Positions 1 to 11,045 of a stretch of DNA of 64,000 nucleotides are shown piece by piece; the stretch's first letter is position 1, and each line of letters starts with the position of its first letter. Location: the NCBI GenBank assembly GCA_038380795.1, contig CM076260.1, positions 28,058,634 through 28,122,633 of the forward strand, given 5' to 3'. The translations under genes were made by a program, and so were the position numbers. Below the pieces are notes generated by a model. That model was not told where the DNA came from and ran no database searches. It saw only the letters and a program-made list of their open reading frames with translations. The stretch comes from Pyrocephalus nanus (lineage: Eukaryota; Chordata; Aves; Passeriformes; Tyrannidae).

Positions 1-69
1 TGTTTTGTTTTCCTTAGCTTGTTAAGGTCTACAGTTTTACAGCAGAGGTCGGGAAAAAGGATATGCTAC

Positions 70-544
70 TGGTGGTAGACCTCAAAGACATTTGGCGTAA
101 GATAAGAAACTAACAAAGCCAACTAAACAACTGTGCTAAAATCAGTCCCAACTATGTAAAATGCAGTTCTGGCAGCAAAGGATTGAAATAACTGACTCAT
201 AACCCACTGACTCAAGAAATTCTCCCACTATAAATGGGAGAAAGACTGAGCATGTGGACTAATCAACAGGAGAAGCGAGAGAACTGTTTAACTAATAGAA
301 GGTAGAATTAAACAATAGACTAGAAATAAGAAGATAACTAGCTAACTTGTGTCAAATGAACCATAATTCCTCTGTTTATTAAAATGTGTAAATAGTATAA
401 ATTTTCAAGAATCGGTGTGCTAGCTTTGTGGATTTACCACCTAGCATCCATCTTTGTGCTAATACGAAATAATGACTTCGGCTCTGTGTGTGAGGTTGGC
501 TTGTTGCACACTGGATGGTGAATCTCACCTTTAGGGGCTACACA
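70..544 (+). mobile_element. Probable endogenous retrovirus solo LTR
   Basis: This segment has the layout of a retroviral LTR read on the plus strand. A TATA box (tataaatt) lies at 396-403. A degenerate poly(A) signal (aaataatga) follows about 65 bases later, and the end is a CA-type terminus (ggggctacaca) near 542-544. The U3 part starts near a TG at 70-71. No gag or pol sequence follows, so it would be a solo LTR. No convincing target-site duplication is visible. The pentamer gctac occurs at both ends (65-69 and 537-541), but the second copy falls inside the expected LTR end. The family is not assigned. The start is approximate, and the element could begin before the window. Confidence 0.5.
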
Positions 545-1566
545 CCCAGCCTCTCTGATCTCTGAGGACTAGTTAGAAACAAGGGTGTTTATTTTCTACC
601 AATTTTCTATATTCTATAGTTGCAAGTCATTTTTTTTTTTTTCTGCGAGATAGCAAGTGAGTTTTTCTGGTCTTTCTGAACTACTGAAGATGTGACTTTT
701 GTGCTATATGTTGCTATCTAACAGCTCAAGCTGCTTTATATAATCCTTACCAAAGCAGTGTTGGTCTTGAGATCACTGGAATGTTTCTCCAAGGAAGCTA
801 GAGGCTAATAAAATTGGCATTAATCAGGTTATGATAGGACTTGGCTATTGAAGCATCGAAAGCTGGTACTGCAATTGACTCCTGTAGAGACTTTGCCAAC
901 AATTATCTGCTAGCTCCCAAGTGCACTCCTGTCCATGGCTTTTCAGGTTAAATGGCACATTTCTTGCCACATTTTACTGATAAAGGTATGATATGTAGCT
1001 GACTGGAGGCAAACTGATGTGTAATTCTGGGCATAGCCAAAAAACTCAGACTGCTCTGTCAGTTGCTCAGGTCATATATCTGATCACTGGAACTCAATAA
1101 CCTCTAATGTTAGATTACTACCATAGTCCCTAGCTTTCTTTGAGGTGGTTCAAATAGTCTTCATTAATGAAATTTTCAGACAGAGTTTCATGGCTAGCAT
1201 GGGCCAGGTACCATTCCCAATAGGCAATCTGAATATAACATCACTGTTATGGAACTTTAGGGAATTAAATAATGAGGATATGTAGACTATTGCTCGTTCA
1301 CCTCAGGTTTATGGAATAAGGTCAAGTTCTACTTATCTGAACATTGATATATTCGTAATGCAATTCTGCCTTTTTTACCCTGCCCACTTCTGGGCACCGA
1401 TCTTCAAAAAGCATGTTGGATTAGAGCAGAAAATTATGTTCTAGAAAATATATCCTACACAAAATCTTGAAGGAGCTAGTATTATTTAACAGTAAACAGA
1501 AACTACAACAGCTGATTTGGAGAGGGGGCACCTTCAAGTCTTGGGGGTTAAGCCATTCTCTGGAGG
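545..1566. other. Unassigned non-coding sequence
   Basis: No gene, exon or known repeat is recognised here. The stretch is moderately AT-rich and holds one 14-base T run near 630-643. Its base composition is slightly less AT-rich than the rest of the window. An old, unrecognised retroviral fragment linking the LTR at 70-544 to the one at 1567 is possible but cannot be shown. Confidence 0.4.
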
Positions 1567-1920
1567 TGTAATGCTCTCCCACCTGCCCCTCCAGCACGTG
1601 GCTCTATGAGTCCGTAAGGACACACAGGACCACAGCTGAGGGACGGACAAAAGAGAGAGTTTATTTGGGGAGGGGGGTTTATATGGGTTTCAGGGGGATT
1701 GGAAAGGGACCAATTGCAAGGTCAAGGTGATACAGAAAAACCCAATCAGGTAAAGATTTAACAGCCAATACAAAGAGGTGAACAAAGGCCAATGGGAAGA
1801 CCTCAGGGTATCTTTCCAGGACATTCCTGCATAAGGGTCCTTCACAGGGGGGTGTCGGGAAGGGGACAGAGTGACTTTGCAAAGTACAGAAAAGCCATCT
1901 TAAGATCTGTTTAAACAACA
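1567..1920 (-). mobile_element. ERV solo LTR, minus strand
   Basis: Read on the minus strand, this 354-bp segment begins TGTTGTTTAAACAG and ends GCATTACA, which are TG...CA type termini. It carries two CCAAT-type boxes in U3 (attgg on the minus strand near 1790 and 1745), a TATA box (ATATAAA, plus positions 1678-1684) and a poly(A) signal AATAAA (plus 1660-1665) followed by a CT-rich U5. The AATAAA lies only about 13 bases past the TATA box, so it must be in U3 and R must be short. An 80-codon minus-strand ORF inside it is a chance opening. No clear target-site duplication is seen, and no internal retroviral sequence is attached. The LTR identity is fairly secure from its architecture; the family is not named. 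Confidence 0.65.
1667..1697 (+). other. G-quadruplex motif over the LTR TATA box
   Basis: Four G runs (4, 6, 3 and 5 Gs) are separated by loops of 1, 7 and 5 bases, which fits the canonical G3+N1-7 pattern. The 7-base loop (1678-1684) is the reverse complement of the LTR's TATA box. The G-rich strand is therefore the template-side complement of the LTR promoter. Confidence 0.6.
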
Positions 1921-2320
1921 TTAAAAACTTCTGTTTCTATAACCCTTGAGCTGTTTTCTCCTTTTCCTTCACCAGTCCATCTCTGGCAGGATTTCTTCCA
2001 CCCTATATAGGGCAAATCCATTCCTACAAGAAACAAATTTCAAAGCATACAATAATAGGATTCATATATAAGGAAGATTGTGGCAAAAAAAGCAAATAAA
2101 AAGAAGTGAACTCTCTTCATTTTGAACAAGACAAGAAATAATAGGTCTATTTTGCATCAAAGATGAAGCCTGATTATAAAGAAAGGCTTCCTGATGGGGA
2201 GATAGCTAAGCACCCAAGTGAGTTACTTAGACAGTCTGCAGAAACAGGACAGCTAAAGATTTTTAGATATACATTAGGAAAAGAAACACATTTATCTTGT
2301 TCAATTTCAGTAGAATTTGA
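1921..2320. other. Unassigned sequence between LTR and CR1
   Basis: AT-rich sequence without recognisable coding or repeat signal. It separates the LTR at 1567-1920 from the CR1 tail at 2321. Confidence 0.4.
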
Positions 2321-2568
2321 ATTATAGAATATCAATATGGAGGGGACTCACAAGGATCATCAAGTCCAACTGATGACTCCTCACAGAGGAACCTAAAAGT
2401 CCAACCATATGTGTAAGAACATTGCCTTAACATTTCCTGAACGTAGAGGGGACAAAACCACTACTCTGGAGAACTTGTTCCAGTACTTGATCGCCTACTC
2501 AGTAAAACACTTTTCCCCGATATCCAATCAGAACTTCTCCTGGGGCAGCTTCAGGCCATTTCCTTGTG
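2321..2568 (-). mobile_element. CR1 LINE 3' end, minus strand
   Basis: Read on the minus strand this is the 3' part of a CR1 non-LTR retrotransposon: the untranslated tail plus the end of ORF2. The diagnostic CR1 tail (ggactcacaaggatcatc in plus orientation) lies at the left. Further right come the typical segments gagaacttgttccagtactt and atatccaatcagaacttctc. CR1 elements are 5'-truncated on insertion and make no target duplication, which fits what is seen. The copy is diverged and non-functional. Confidence 0.85.
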
Positions 2569-2607
2569 TTCGCTGATGAGAAACTAGAGAGAAAGGTTTG
2601 ACACAAC

Positions 2608-2735
2608 ATCACAGAATATTCTGAGTTGGAAGGGACCCACAAGGATCATTGAGTTCAACTCTTCAGTGAATGTTCCATATGAGGATCAAACCTGCAACCT
2701 TGGCATTATTCACATCATGCTAATCTCAGGGACGC
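2608..2735 (-). mobile_element. TguSINE1-like SINE (tRNA-Ile head, CR1 tail)
   Basis: Read on the minus strand, the right part matches the 3' two-thirds of a tRNA-Ile gene. It includes a region like the anticodon and variable arms (aataatgccaagg) and a pol III B box (ggtttgatcc, consensus GGTTCGATCC). The left part is a CR1-type tail ending in cagaatattctgtgat. This bipartite structure is that of TguSINE1, a passerine SINE moved by CR1 machinery. The A-box half is shortened, so the internal promoter is probably dead. The same tail type occurs in the CR1 fragment just to the left. This is the best taxonomic marker in the window. Confidence 0.75.
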
Positions 2736-2739
2736 ATAT

Positions 2740-3438
2740 CAAGGAACTCTTCAGCTTTTATTGTATAGTTGCCTCAGTTCCAGCAACCAGCCCATTGTTT
2801 GGACTCAAAGGGTGTTGTCTAACAGGCCCTTACATTTTACAATACACTTCTCAAAAGTAGTGGCTAACAAGCTCTTAATGTCTTACAGTACACTTCAAAA
2901 AGCTCTCAACTCCTACAATATACTTCTCAAAGGTGCTGACTCACAACACACCACTCCTCAGGTTCAACACTCCCACAACAAACTTCTTTACAGACTATAG
3001 GGTAGAATATGATAGCAGTGCTTTGCCCAGACAAAGCAAGGCAAGAGAAAAATAAAGGCAGAAAAAAGAGAAAGGACAAAGAAAATCAATAGTCCTTAGA
3101 TCCCATGCTGGTCCTGCTCTGTGGATGGTCAGGATCTGGGGTAATGAGACAAAGAAAATGAAAGAGAGGAAAAGAAAATTGAAGGGGACCAACCCATTTC
3201 CTTTTATAGTTAACCTAGTGCATTCCTCTTATGTAAACTAGATTTTTTGGGCCGTTTTGTTCACCCATGCACAGCCTGCCCTTTTGAGCCCTCCTCCAGG
3301 AAGTGAGTCCGGGGAGGGTCAGGGGACACACACACAACTGATCACGAGCCTCAAGGTGGAGCAGGAAGTTGGCTTGGACCAGGGCTGCCCCACCTTCACG
3401 GGACCCTCTCTTCAAATCACAACTGTCCTGTCACAACA
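2740..3438 (-). mobile_element. Probable ERV solo LTR, minus strand
   Basis: Minus-strand signals fit an LTR. There is a start TGTGACAGGACAG near 3435-3438, a GC-rich U3, a TATA box CTATAAAAGG (plus 3200-3209) and an AATAAAAG poly(A) signal (plus about 2755-2762). The R region would then hold a set of imperfect tandem repeats. The left boundary abuts the SINE and is uncertain. No target duplication was found. The family is unknown, and a non-LTR explanation is not excluded. Short ORFs in both orientations are shadows. Confidence 0.45.
2839..2990. repeat. Degenerate repeats of an acaatacacttctcaaag core
   Basis: The core acaatacacttctcaaaag appears at 2839-2857, with relatives at 2885-2902, 2915-2933 and, weaker, 2975-2990. 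Spacings are 46, 30 and 60 bases. They lie inside the probable LTR, downstream of its TATA box. Confidence 0.6.
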
Positions 3439-4342
3439 GTCAGAACGTGTGAGACAAAACGTGCATACACCCTGTGCTTCCCCCAGACACCAACCCCCCT
3501 GCTGAGCCTAAGCATTGCATGAGAGACTGCTGGTTGGATGGAATTAAAATAGTGATGGCGATCATGCTATCAACTCAGCGCTATGCCGTTCCAATAGTCC
3601 AGCTTGTGCTCCGGGTCTGAGAGTATTCCTAGTGCAGATTTAAGCCTGCATGGGATGATCAGGTTGTATCTGTTCTGGTTAACCAGTCTTACAGTAGAAT
3701 TTAAAAGACAAGAACAAAGTAATTTTTAAAATAATAACTGGGGAAATTTTTAACAAACGTGTAGAAACAAGAGAGGAGATATGGAGTACTGACAAACCTA
3801 TAACTAATGTTGCTGAGACTGGAACAGGGAGACACATGGTAATTCAGCATGATAAAGTTCAAGTCAGGAGAGAACTTGAAAACCTGGAACAGACACTTAA
3901 AACAAATACAAGTCAAAGATTAATTTTGGCAAAATTTCAAGTTTTTTTGAGAGAAAATTATTTCTTAGGTTGCTATGTAGGTGGCAGTGTGGACTAGTTC
4001 TTAAAATTGCAAAGAGTAGCTTGTTTTTATGTGGGTCTACTTTAAATCATTCTTCCATACCACTTTTTTTTTTTGTCATGGAGAACAGCCTGTCACTACA
4101 CTAAAAAAAAAAATAAAAATTAGGAAAGTGGGTTTTTTCCCAGCTTCCTGAAAAACTAAATATACACTCACATTTTAAGGCTATGACTAATCCTGAGGCA
4201 AGCAAGGCTGCATTAACCTATTTAAGGTTTTCATCTGAAAACCAGGGATTTTAATGAAAATTTTAAATTAAAAATAAAGTAAAGGTTTTAACATTCAGAA
4301 CAAATATATACATTGTCTAAAAGGTTTTTACCATTATGGGGG
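3439..4342. other. Unassigned AT-rich sequence
   Basis: No gene or known repeat is recognised. It contains short T and A runs (a T run near 4065-4074, an A run near 4103-4111). Confidence 0.4.
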
Positions 4343-4442
4343 AGCAATCAGGAGGACACTCCTGCTGGACAATCCTCCTAACCACTGTCCTCCTGCTCAG
4401 CAGGACAGTGGTTAGAACAGTCTTGGACATCCTGTGATTGCT
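4343..4442. repeat. 100-bp imperfect fold-back (inverted repeat)
   Basis: The arms are nested. The outer arms agcaatca (4343-4350) and tgattgct (4435-4442) are perfect complements. The inner arms ctaaccactgtcc (4378-4390) and ggacagtggttag (4403-4415) are perfect over 13 bp. The 12-base loop holds a further tgct/agca pair. The stretch between outer and inner arms pairs only in part. The predicted RNA on either strand would be a long hairpin with internal loops. It does not match a repeat family that I recognise. Confidence 0.7.
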
Positions 4443-5301
4443 TTGAAAGATTTTGGAAAGCAGCCTTTATGGAAAATATCTGGAACTCCCTTAGACTGGC
4501 ATAATTTCAGACCTCATAGACCAAGAAGGCATTCAGTTTTTCTCTGAAACTAGTTATAAATGATGTATGAAATGAACATTCCCTGTCCAATGCACAGAGA
4601 GAATACCGACACTACTTTTCAATCACTGCTTCCATAAGCTTTACAATTTACTATACTGTTGGGGGTTTAGTTTTTGTTTGTTTGTTTTTCCTCTGTTCTG
4701 AAAAGGAGCCACAAAACGCCACTGAGAAAAGTCTGAAAAAAAGATACAAGGAAGGCCAGTTTTTAAAGACTGCTTGAATTAGGTTCTTTACATATTTTTC
4801 CAATATTTTTCTGAGGAGCCAGGTTTGTTTAAAACCTTTTCTAATTTTGATTTTACTTAGAGAAATTACACATAATCATACATGTACTTTTTTTGTATTC
4901 ACTTAGAATAGAACCTATCAGTTGACTCTTACAAAAATATTAGAAAATGGAAGCTCTACAGGATAGCATGAAATAACATTTTCAATTCATTTTTCGCAAT
5001 AAAATACTTTATTTGAAATAGAAGGGATGTGACAGAAGTCCTTATTGGAGATTTTGACTTGGGGGTAATAGAAATGCACCCTTTTTGGTCAAGAGTAATG
5101 TGAAACTCTCATTTTTAATATTATAAAGAACATAAGTGCTAATAAAGTTCATATTGCACAAGTCTTTACACATTTTGTTAAAGTATGGTTATAGTCCACA
5201 TTCAGAAAACATTATCAATATCACCCAAGTATATACAGCAGTGTTTGAAGGTGGTAATACTTGATAGAGTTTTTTATGATTTCGTGTTACTGATTGCCAT
5301 A
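4443..5301. other. Unassigned AT-rich sequence
   Basis: Nothing coding or repeat-like is recognised, apart from a (TTTG)n-like stretch near 4670-4690. Confidence 0.4.
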
Positions 5302-5650
5302 TGTTGTGGTTTAACCCCAGCCAGCAACCAAGTCCCGCGCAGCCACTCACTCCCTCCCGCAGCCGTAAGACTGGAGAGAGAATCGGAAGGGTAAAAGCTA
5401 CAAAACTCCTGTGTTTAGATAAAAACAATTTAATAGGGAAGCAAAAGCCACATATGCAAACAAAGCAGAAAAAAGAATTAATTCGCTCTTTCCCATGGGT
5501 GGGCAGGTGTTCAGCTATTTTCCGGAGAGCAGGGCCCACTAGGCATTGCAGTTACTTAAGAAGACAATCACCATCACTCCAAATTCAAAACACAGCCCTA
5601 TAATAGCCACTGTCACAAAAATGAACTCTACCCCAGCCAAACCCAGCACA
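5302..5650 (-). mobile_element. Avian ERVL-type solo LTR, internally deleted
   Basis: In plus orientation it begins tgttgtggtttaacccc and ends ctctaccccagcc...cagcaca. These are the two ends of a common bird ERVL-type LTR that lies here on the minus strand. The copy is about 350 bp, against about 590 bp for the relative at 62470-63060, so the middle (around 5540-5580) has been lost. Flanking pentamers ccata (5297-5301) and ctgta (5651-5655) share three of five bases and differ by two transitions, which may be a decayed 5-bp target duplication. ORFs on both strands here are shadows. Confidence 0.8.
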
Positions 5651-6336
5651 CTGTACTTCTTTGGGTAGTTGTATATATTGATAGAAAGACTATGTATTCA
5701 GGTAAAGTAAGGCTGGACTATGTCAAAATAGTGACTTTCATGTACTCTTTGCAAGGTTGAAATGTTCGCACAAAAGTCAGTCAGAGGTCAGTTAAGACCT
5801 TTATTTTCTTTCTCATCCAAGATTATTACAATATATACGTCAATATGAAATATTAAAATAATGCCTGTTTATAAAGCTGATGCCTTACAAATGTATTGTT
5901 ACATGAAAATATTTAAGATAAAATATTTGTGGCCTTTGTTTTGTGTAGAAGACAAATCCTGTTACGCTGTGCTGTTGGATTTTTTCAGTTAGACAAGAAC
6001 AAATCCAAAGTAAATCCACTCAATTTGAAAAGTTTGTAGCAGGTATTGACTGTTGTATGGCATTTTTTGCAGCTAAATAAAATCCTAACAAGAGTTAAGA
6101 TAAGAATCACATATAGTTTAAATTCTAACAGTGGATTATTTTAACACTTTAATTTAATTTATGCTTTCTTCATAAAAAAAAGATTTGAGAATGTACAGAA
6201 AGCAGAAATAAAGTATTTTCTTCTGCCTTTCTTTTGAATGCATTAGTTAAAAAACATGGTGTGATTGCTTTGTCACAGTGAAATAGATTAATTCTTATTT
6301 ATAGTGTAAATTGCTTTCTCATCTCAGGATGATTAA

Positions 6337-6364
6337 ATATATATATATAAATATATATTATATA
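6337..6364. repeat. (AT)n-rich low-complexity patch
   Basis: Interrupted AT dinucleotide tract (tatatatatata and atatatat blocks). Confidence 0.8.
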
Positions 6365-8583
6365 GAATGCTTACATTATCTTTAGTGGTTTAGACATCAT
6401 GTTAAAATGAATTCCACAAGAAGTTCCTCAATATGATGCCAAGTAGGAACTTGAAGAAGAGCGGAAAAATACATCTAAGACTCCTGAATCTGTATCTTAT
6501 CTGTGTACCACTGTAGTCAGTATTTGATTCCCAGATGTGAAGCGGTGTTATAAAAAAAGAAACCCAGTGAAACAAAAAAATTTAGTTGTAGGAAGATTTC
6601 TAGAACTGCCTCTTTGTCTCTACTACACAAGGAAAGCTATATGTGAATTTCAGAATCTCACTGAGGTGTCTAAGTATAGGCAGAATCGATGCAAATCTTG
6701 CTTGAAATTTTGGATGATAAGTGACTTTAGGAACTATTGTGTCTTTTATAATATATAAAGTTAGGCTCTTTGTGTAAGCAAGGCTTTCTGGAGATCTGTT
6801 TGATCTGTGAGGAATCTGTATCTTTGTACCTAGTGTATATGGCAGGCAGTTCTTTAAAGTAATCAAGTCTTTCCCATCTCATTTAGTGTTTATAACACAT
6901 CTAGAATATTAAGGAAACTAATAATAACCAATGATCTGTGTGATAAATACTGAAACCTAAGACAATCAGAATTCCAGTTGTCCATATTTCTCCTTTCACC
7001 ATCCAACTGATAAGGAATGTATCTTTCTGGTGAAAGTGGTCAAAAGACAAGATAAAAAAAACACTTGATGTCCATGGTTTAAATATACATTGACAAAGAT
7101 GAGCTTGGATAAAAAAAATCAGTAACATTTGTCAAATACATGGAGTCAGGAACGTTAGGCCCCTTATTAGCAAGAAAAAAGAGAAATTGCAAAAAGAGCT
7201 ACAAGAGTAGCCTGTTTCACCAATATGGATATGACATTTAGAAGAGCTATAGTGTCTGAATGGAAATCAGTCATAGGTAATGAACAGACATGTGAGACAG
7301 ACTAATAAAAGGACATTTTTTTTCTCTTGGAAACCTGGATTTTAACAGGCTTTGTGTTCATCAGTGAAGCTCATCATCCATGAGTGGAGAGAAAAAGACA
7401 ATGGACTACTAGAAAAGGGAGAGACTAACAAAGGTTTTAAACAAATATTATGAAAGCCAGAAGGCAACAAACAGCCTACACAGCTGCCTACCTGCCAAAA
7501 AAGTGCAAATAATTGGGATGCTCCTATCTAAATTGAGTGCCTGGTTCAGTTGTTGAATGTTCCTTTATTAGCTGTTAGGAAATTATATCACTAAACAACC
7601 AAAGAATTGCTACACAACAGCTGAGCATTCTGTAAAAAGTGCAAATGTAATTGAGTGTTTTACATAACAAAAACACTCCTGAAAGGAGATAAAATGTACT
7701 CAGTAATTAATTTTTTGTTTATGATACTTGTGCTGCATTCCAATGCTTGATTAACAAATGCAAAATAAAACAGTTCCAGAGCAGCCTTTATGGAACTAAC
7801 AGAAGATACCAAAAGAAGAAAAGAAAAATAAACAAGGGGTACAGTATAATATCGGTCATCCTATTTTTATTTTAAAATGTGAGCCTCCTAAGAAAGACAG
7901 GAAGATTTCATTGTTAAACATCAGGAGGGCAATACAAAGTCAAAATACAGCCAGGTGCTTCAAGGTTCAGTGTAAAAGCTATTCATTTATTCCATGAATT
8001 AAATTTGTCAGAGCAATGAATGATAGCCATTGTCTGGCACATCTCCCTCTTTTATTCCTTCAAACCATTAAATGAAAATCTGACATGAATCAAATCAAGG
8101 ATCTTCAACATGGAAAGAATCAAACCAAGGGACTCATTTGGCTTTCAGGCTGATTAATTTCAGAAGTTCTGTGGATGTGGTTTGAGGAACTGAACAGTGC
8201 ACTGTTTAATATTGGCAGAGAATGCATTTCTATAAATTCCCAAGACAGACAATCGTACATTTACAAAACTTTGATTATGTTTTAGTTTGTACAGACTGTT
8301 TGAATGAACAGCTACAAGATATTATTTGTAGAATGTGCAAGGGCACAGGAGGGAAGAACATGTGGTCAGTCATCCTCTGTGTTACTAGACTCATGTGGCT
8401 GCTAAGCTATTTGAAGGCTGCTGCTTTTTGTTAGCTACTCAATCATACTGTGTTTAATTATTTTAAGGTATAGCAGGCACTCAAGCTGTTAACTGAAAAA
8501 TAGGTATTACCATGTATTACTGTCAGTGTTCATATGCATTTTTAATTTATTTACATACACTTGAATGTAGGCATGTGCTCCCT

Positions 8584-8602
8584 AAAAAAAAAAAAAAAAA
8601 AA
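8584..8602. repeat. Poly(A) run, 19 bases
   Basis: Uninterrupted A run. The upstream sequence does not resemble a processed transcript or SINE that I recognise. Confidence 0.85.
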
Positions 8603-10980
8603 TTAAAGATTCCAATATTTTGTTATAATTTATCTAGGAAGTATGATACAAATATTTGGTCACTTAAAACTACTTTAGTGATGGGGCAGTTAGAGTGGAT
8701 TATTTAACCTATTTTCTTTTAAGCTAGTCTGCCTTCTAATGGTGAGGTACAGTTGAGTGCCGAAACATTTAGCATCTTGAATGGACCACTACTATGCATT
8801 GTGTATCCTCTGTTTACAATAATTCATGACATTCCCATTGATCACAATAGATACATTATTTTTCAGATGACTGATCTCCATATATCAGCATCCAGTACTG
8901 ATAATATATTGTCTGTAGTCAGTATCAACTCAGTACAGAAGAGCAGTTGAATTGTAGCTGCTTTATCATAAACTTTCAAATGAATAATTCATTCTGCTTA
9001 TTGCCTCTTCTAGTTGTAGTCACTCCACAATAAATTATCTAGTAACTCTTTACAACTTAGAAAGTTAAATAGCAAAATATAAATGGGCTGGATTTGCAGC
9101 ATTTTTTTCTTCAGATTAATTTCCATGGCTAGAGTTAAGACTCAGTATTTTATTAGTGACCTGTACAAAACTGGGAGAAAGAAATCTGATTAAAAAATCA
9201 GGAAACCATGTTAGTTAGACTAGTTCTTTCTGAAGTCTTTCTTTATAAATCAGGTTGAGTATTTGGGGACTAAATTGTTCTAATGAATAAAACCCCATTA
9301 ACTACACAGTGTTGAAAGAAATTCCATCGAAGAATAAAGATCAGAATTTATGAAAAAGGAAAAAAAAACCAACATAATTCTGCTGTATCATACATGTAGG
9401 GCTATTCCAATAATTTTGACATCTAACAAAATCTTTGATATTTCTAAGGTCCAAATTCTTTTGATGAGCTACTTTTGTGTAGCTTGTTAGACATTTTCTG
9501 ACAGACATTGACTTGAGGCTGAGAGAAACAGTAAGAAGAGCCTTAAAATCATGTCATCCGTACTTATAGCTAATTTCATTTGACTATTTTATTTTTCTTT
9601 GTTTCTCTATATATGCTTTAGTAACTCTAACATCTAATACCTTTCCTGTTAAATTAATACAAAACTGACAACAGAGATTGTTCTTCACATTTTTTGGGGA
9701 AAATTGTATCTAAGTTAAATCAGATTTAAACAATGAAGACATCTATTTATTTTATCTTGGAATGATTATATCCATAGTTTTCCATTGCAAATACTGGGTC
9801 AATTCAACTTGTTTGAAATGAGTGGCTGTCTACATACCCAGTTTAAAGGGAGTTAAATCAGATTCAGAATCATTAACATATTCTTGTACATCAGACTAAC
9901 AGAGAACATGCAATAGATTTTTTTACTTTCCTAATCCTTCAGCAGTGAAGGATAATTAAAATAACAAAATGACAACTACATTTCACCACAGAAAATTTTC
10001 AAATATGAATTGTATTATGCTTCTTTTTTCACCTAAAAAGAAGTAATGGAACCTCTTGGAAGAAAATTGTCAAGTATGAGAAGATATTTAAAGTTTAAGG
10101 TCAATAGTTGCTCACTATACATGGTATTGGGAGAGGAGTATATAACAATAACAATGAGATATATTGTAAATGATGAATATCATGTTCTTTAATATGGCTC
10201 CAATAAATCTAGAGATTAATGAGAGTCTTCAAATCCAGGCAAATTTCTTGACAAGAAACTATCACCTTAATTAGTATTTTATATATTTGAAGATGGGAAT
10301 AAAATGCATTTTTTTACTTTAATTTCCTTATATGAATTTAAACGCAATTTCATACCCATTATGCAATATCTTCACCAGAATATATTACAGTGGTACAACT
10401 ACAGATGTCTGTCTTGAAGTGGTGCACACTCGTATTCAGGCATGAAGATGTCCAGTCCAATTCTATTTTCACTGTCTTTTCCACAAAAGGATTGCAGAAA
10501 TGCAGGGAAGTGGTGTGAACAGGAGAAACATAAACACCTTATCATGAAAAAAAAAAAAAAGAAAACAAACATAAAAGGTCAATTTGAAATTAAATAAAAT
10601 ATAGGAGTTCAAATGCGTTTAGTAGACTTCTAATGGTCATTTATGGAGTTTTTCAAGAAACAAGCTAAACAAAACATGTAAAGAACACATATCTCCTTCA
10701 TTCTCTTCTCTTTAAAGGCAATCTACCAGTCTGCTAGAGGGCTCACTTTGCACATCTATGTGAGTGATTTTGAATATGTGAAACCAGTATTTCTTCCCTC
10801 TATGAGTGACACTTTGTGACTTCAAAGACATAGGCTTCTTCCATCAAAAGAGTAAATTTTATTTCCAGAATTAAAAATATTTTCTCTCATAAGCAGTACT
10901 TAAGATGATGTGAAAGTGCTCTGCTTTTCTTCCAAAGTTGCTAAAAATTATTCTGATCAAATTTAAATCTTTTAGCTGGA

Positions 10981-11045
10981 AAAAACAAATAAACAAACAA
11001 AAACAAAGCAAACAAACAAACAAACAAACAAAAAAAAAAAAAAAA
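10981..11045. repeat. (CAAA)n microsatellite ending in poly(A)
   Basis: Repeated caaa units (five in a row near 11010-11030), followed by a 16-base A run. The 72-codon ORF that runs through it encodes a lysine/asparagine/glutamine-rich stretch, purely because of the repeat. Confidence 0.9.

Larger units (their letters stand above)
5651..10980. other. Long AT-rich region without recognised genes
   Basis: About 5.3 kb of unique-looking, AT-rich, CpG-poor sequence. I see no exon with convincing splice signals and no known TE. It holds an (AT)n patch at 6337-6364, a 19-base A run at 8584-8602 and a 14-base A run near 10547-10560. The short ORFs on both strands are dispersed and have no start context or homology that I recognise. 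Confidence 0.4.

Noticed and set aside
5297..5655. ccata/ctgta as a certain target duplication of the 5302 LTR
   Set aside because: Only three of five bases match; possible but not proven.
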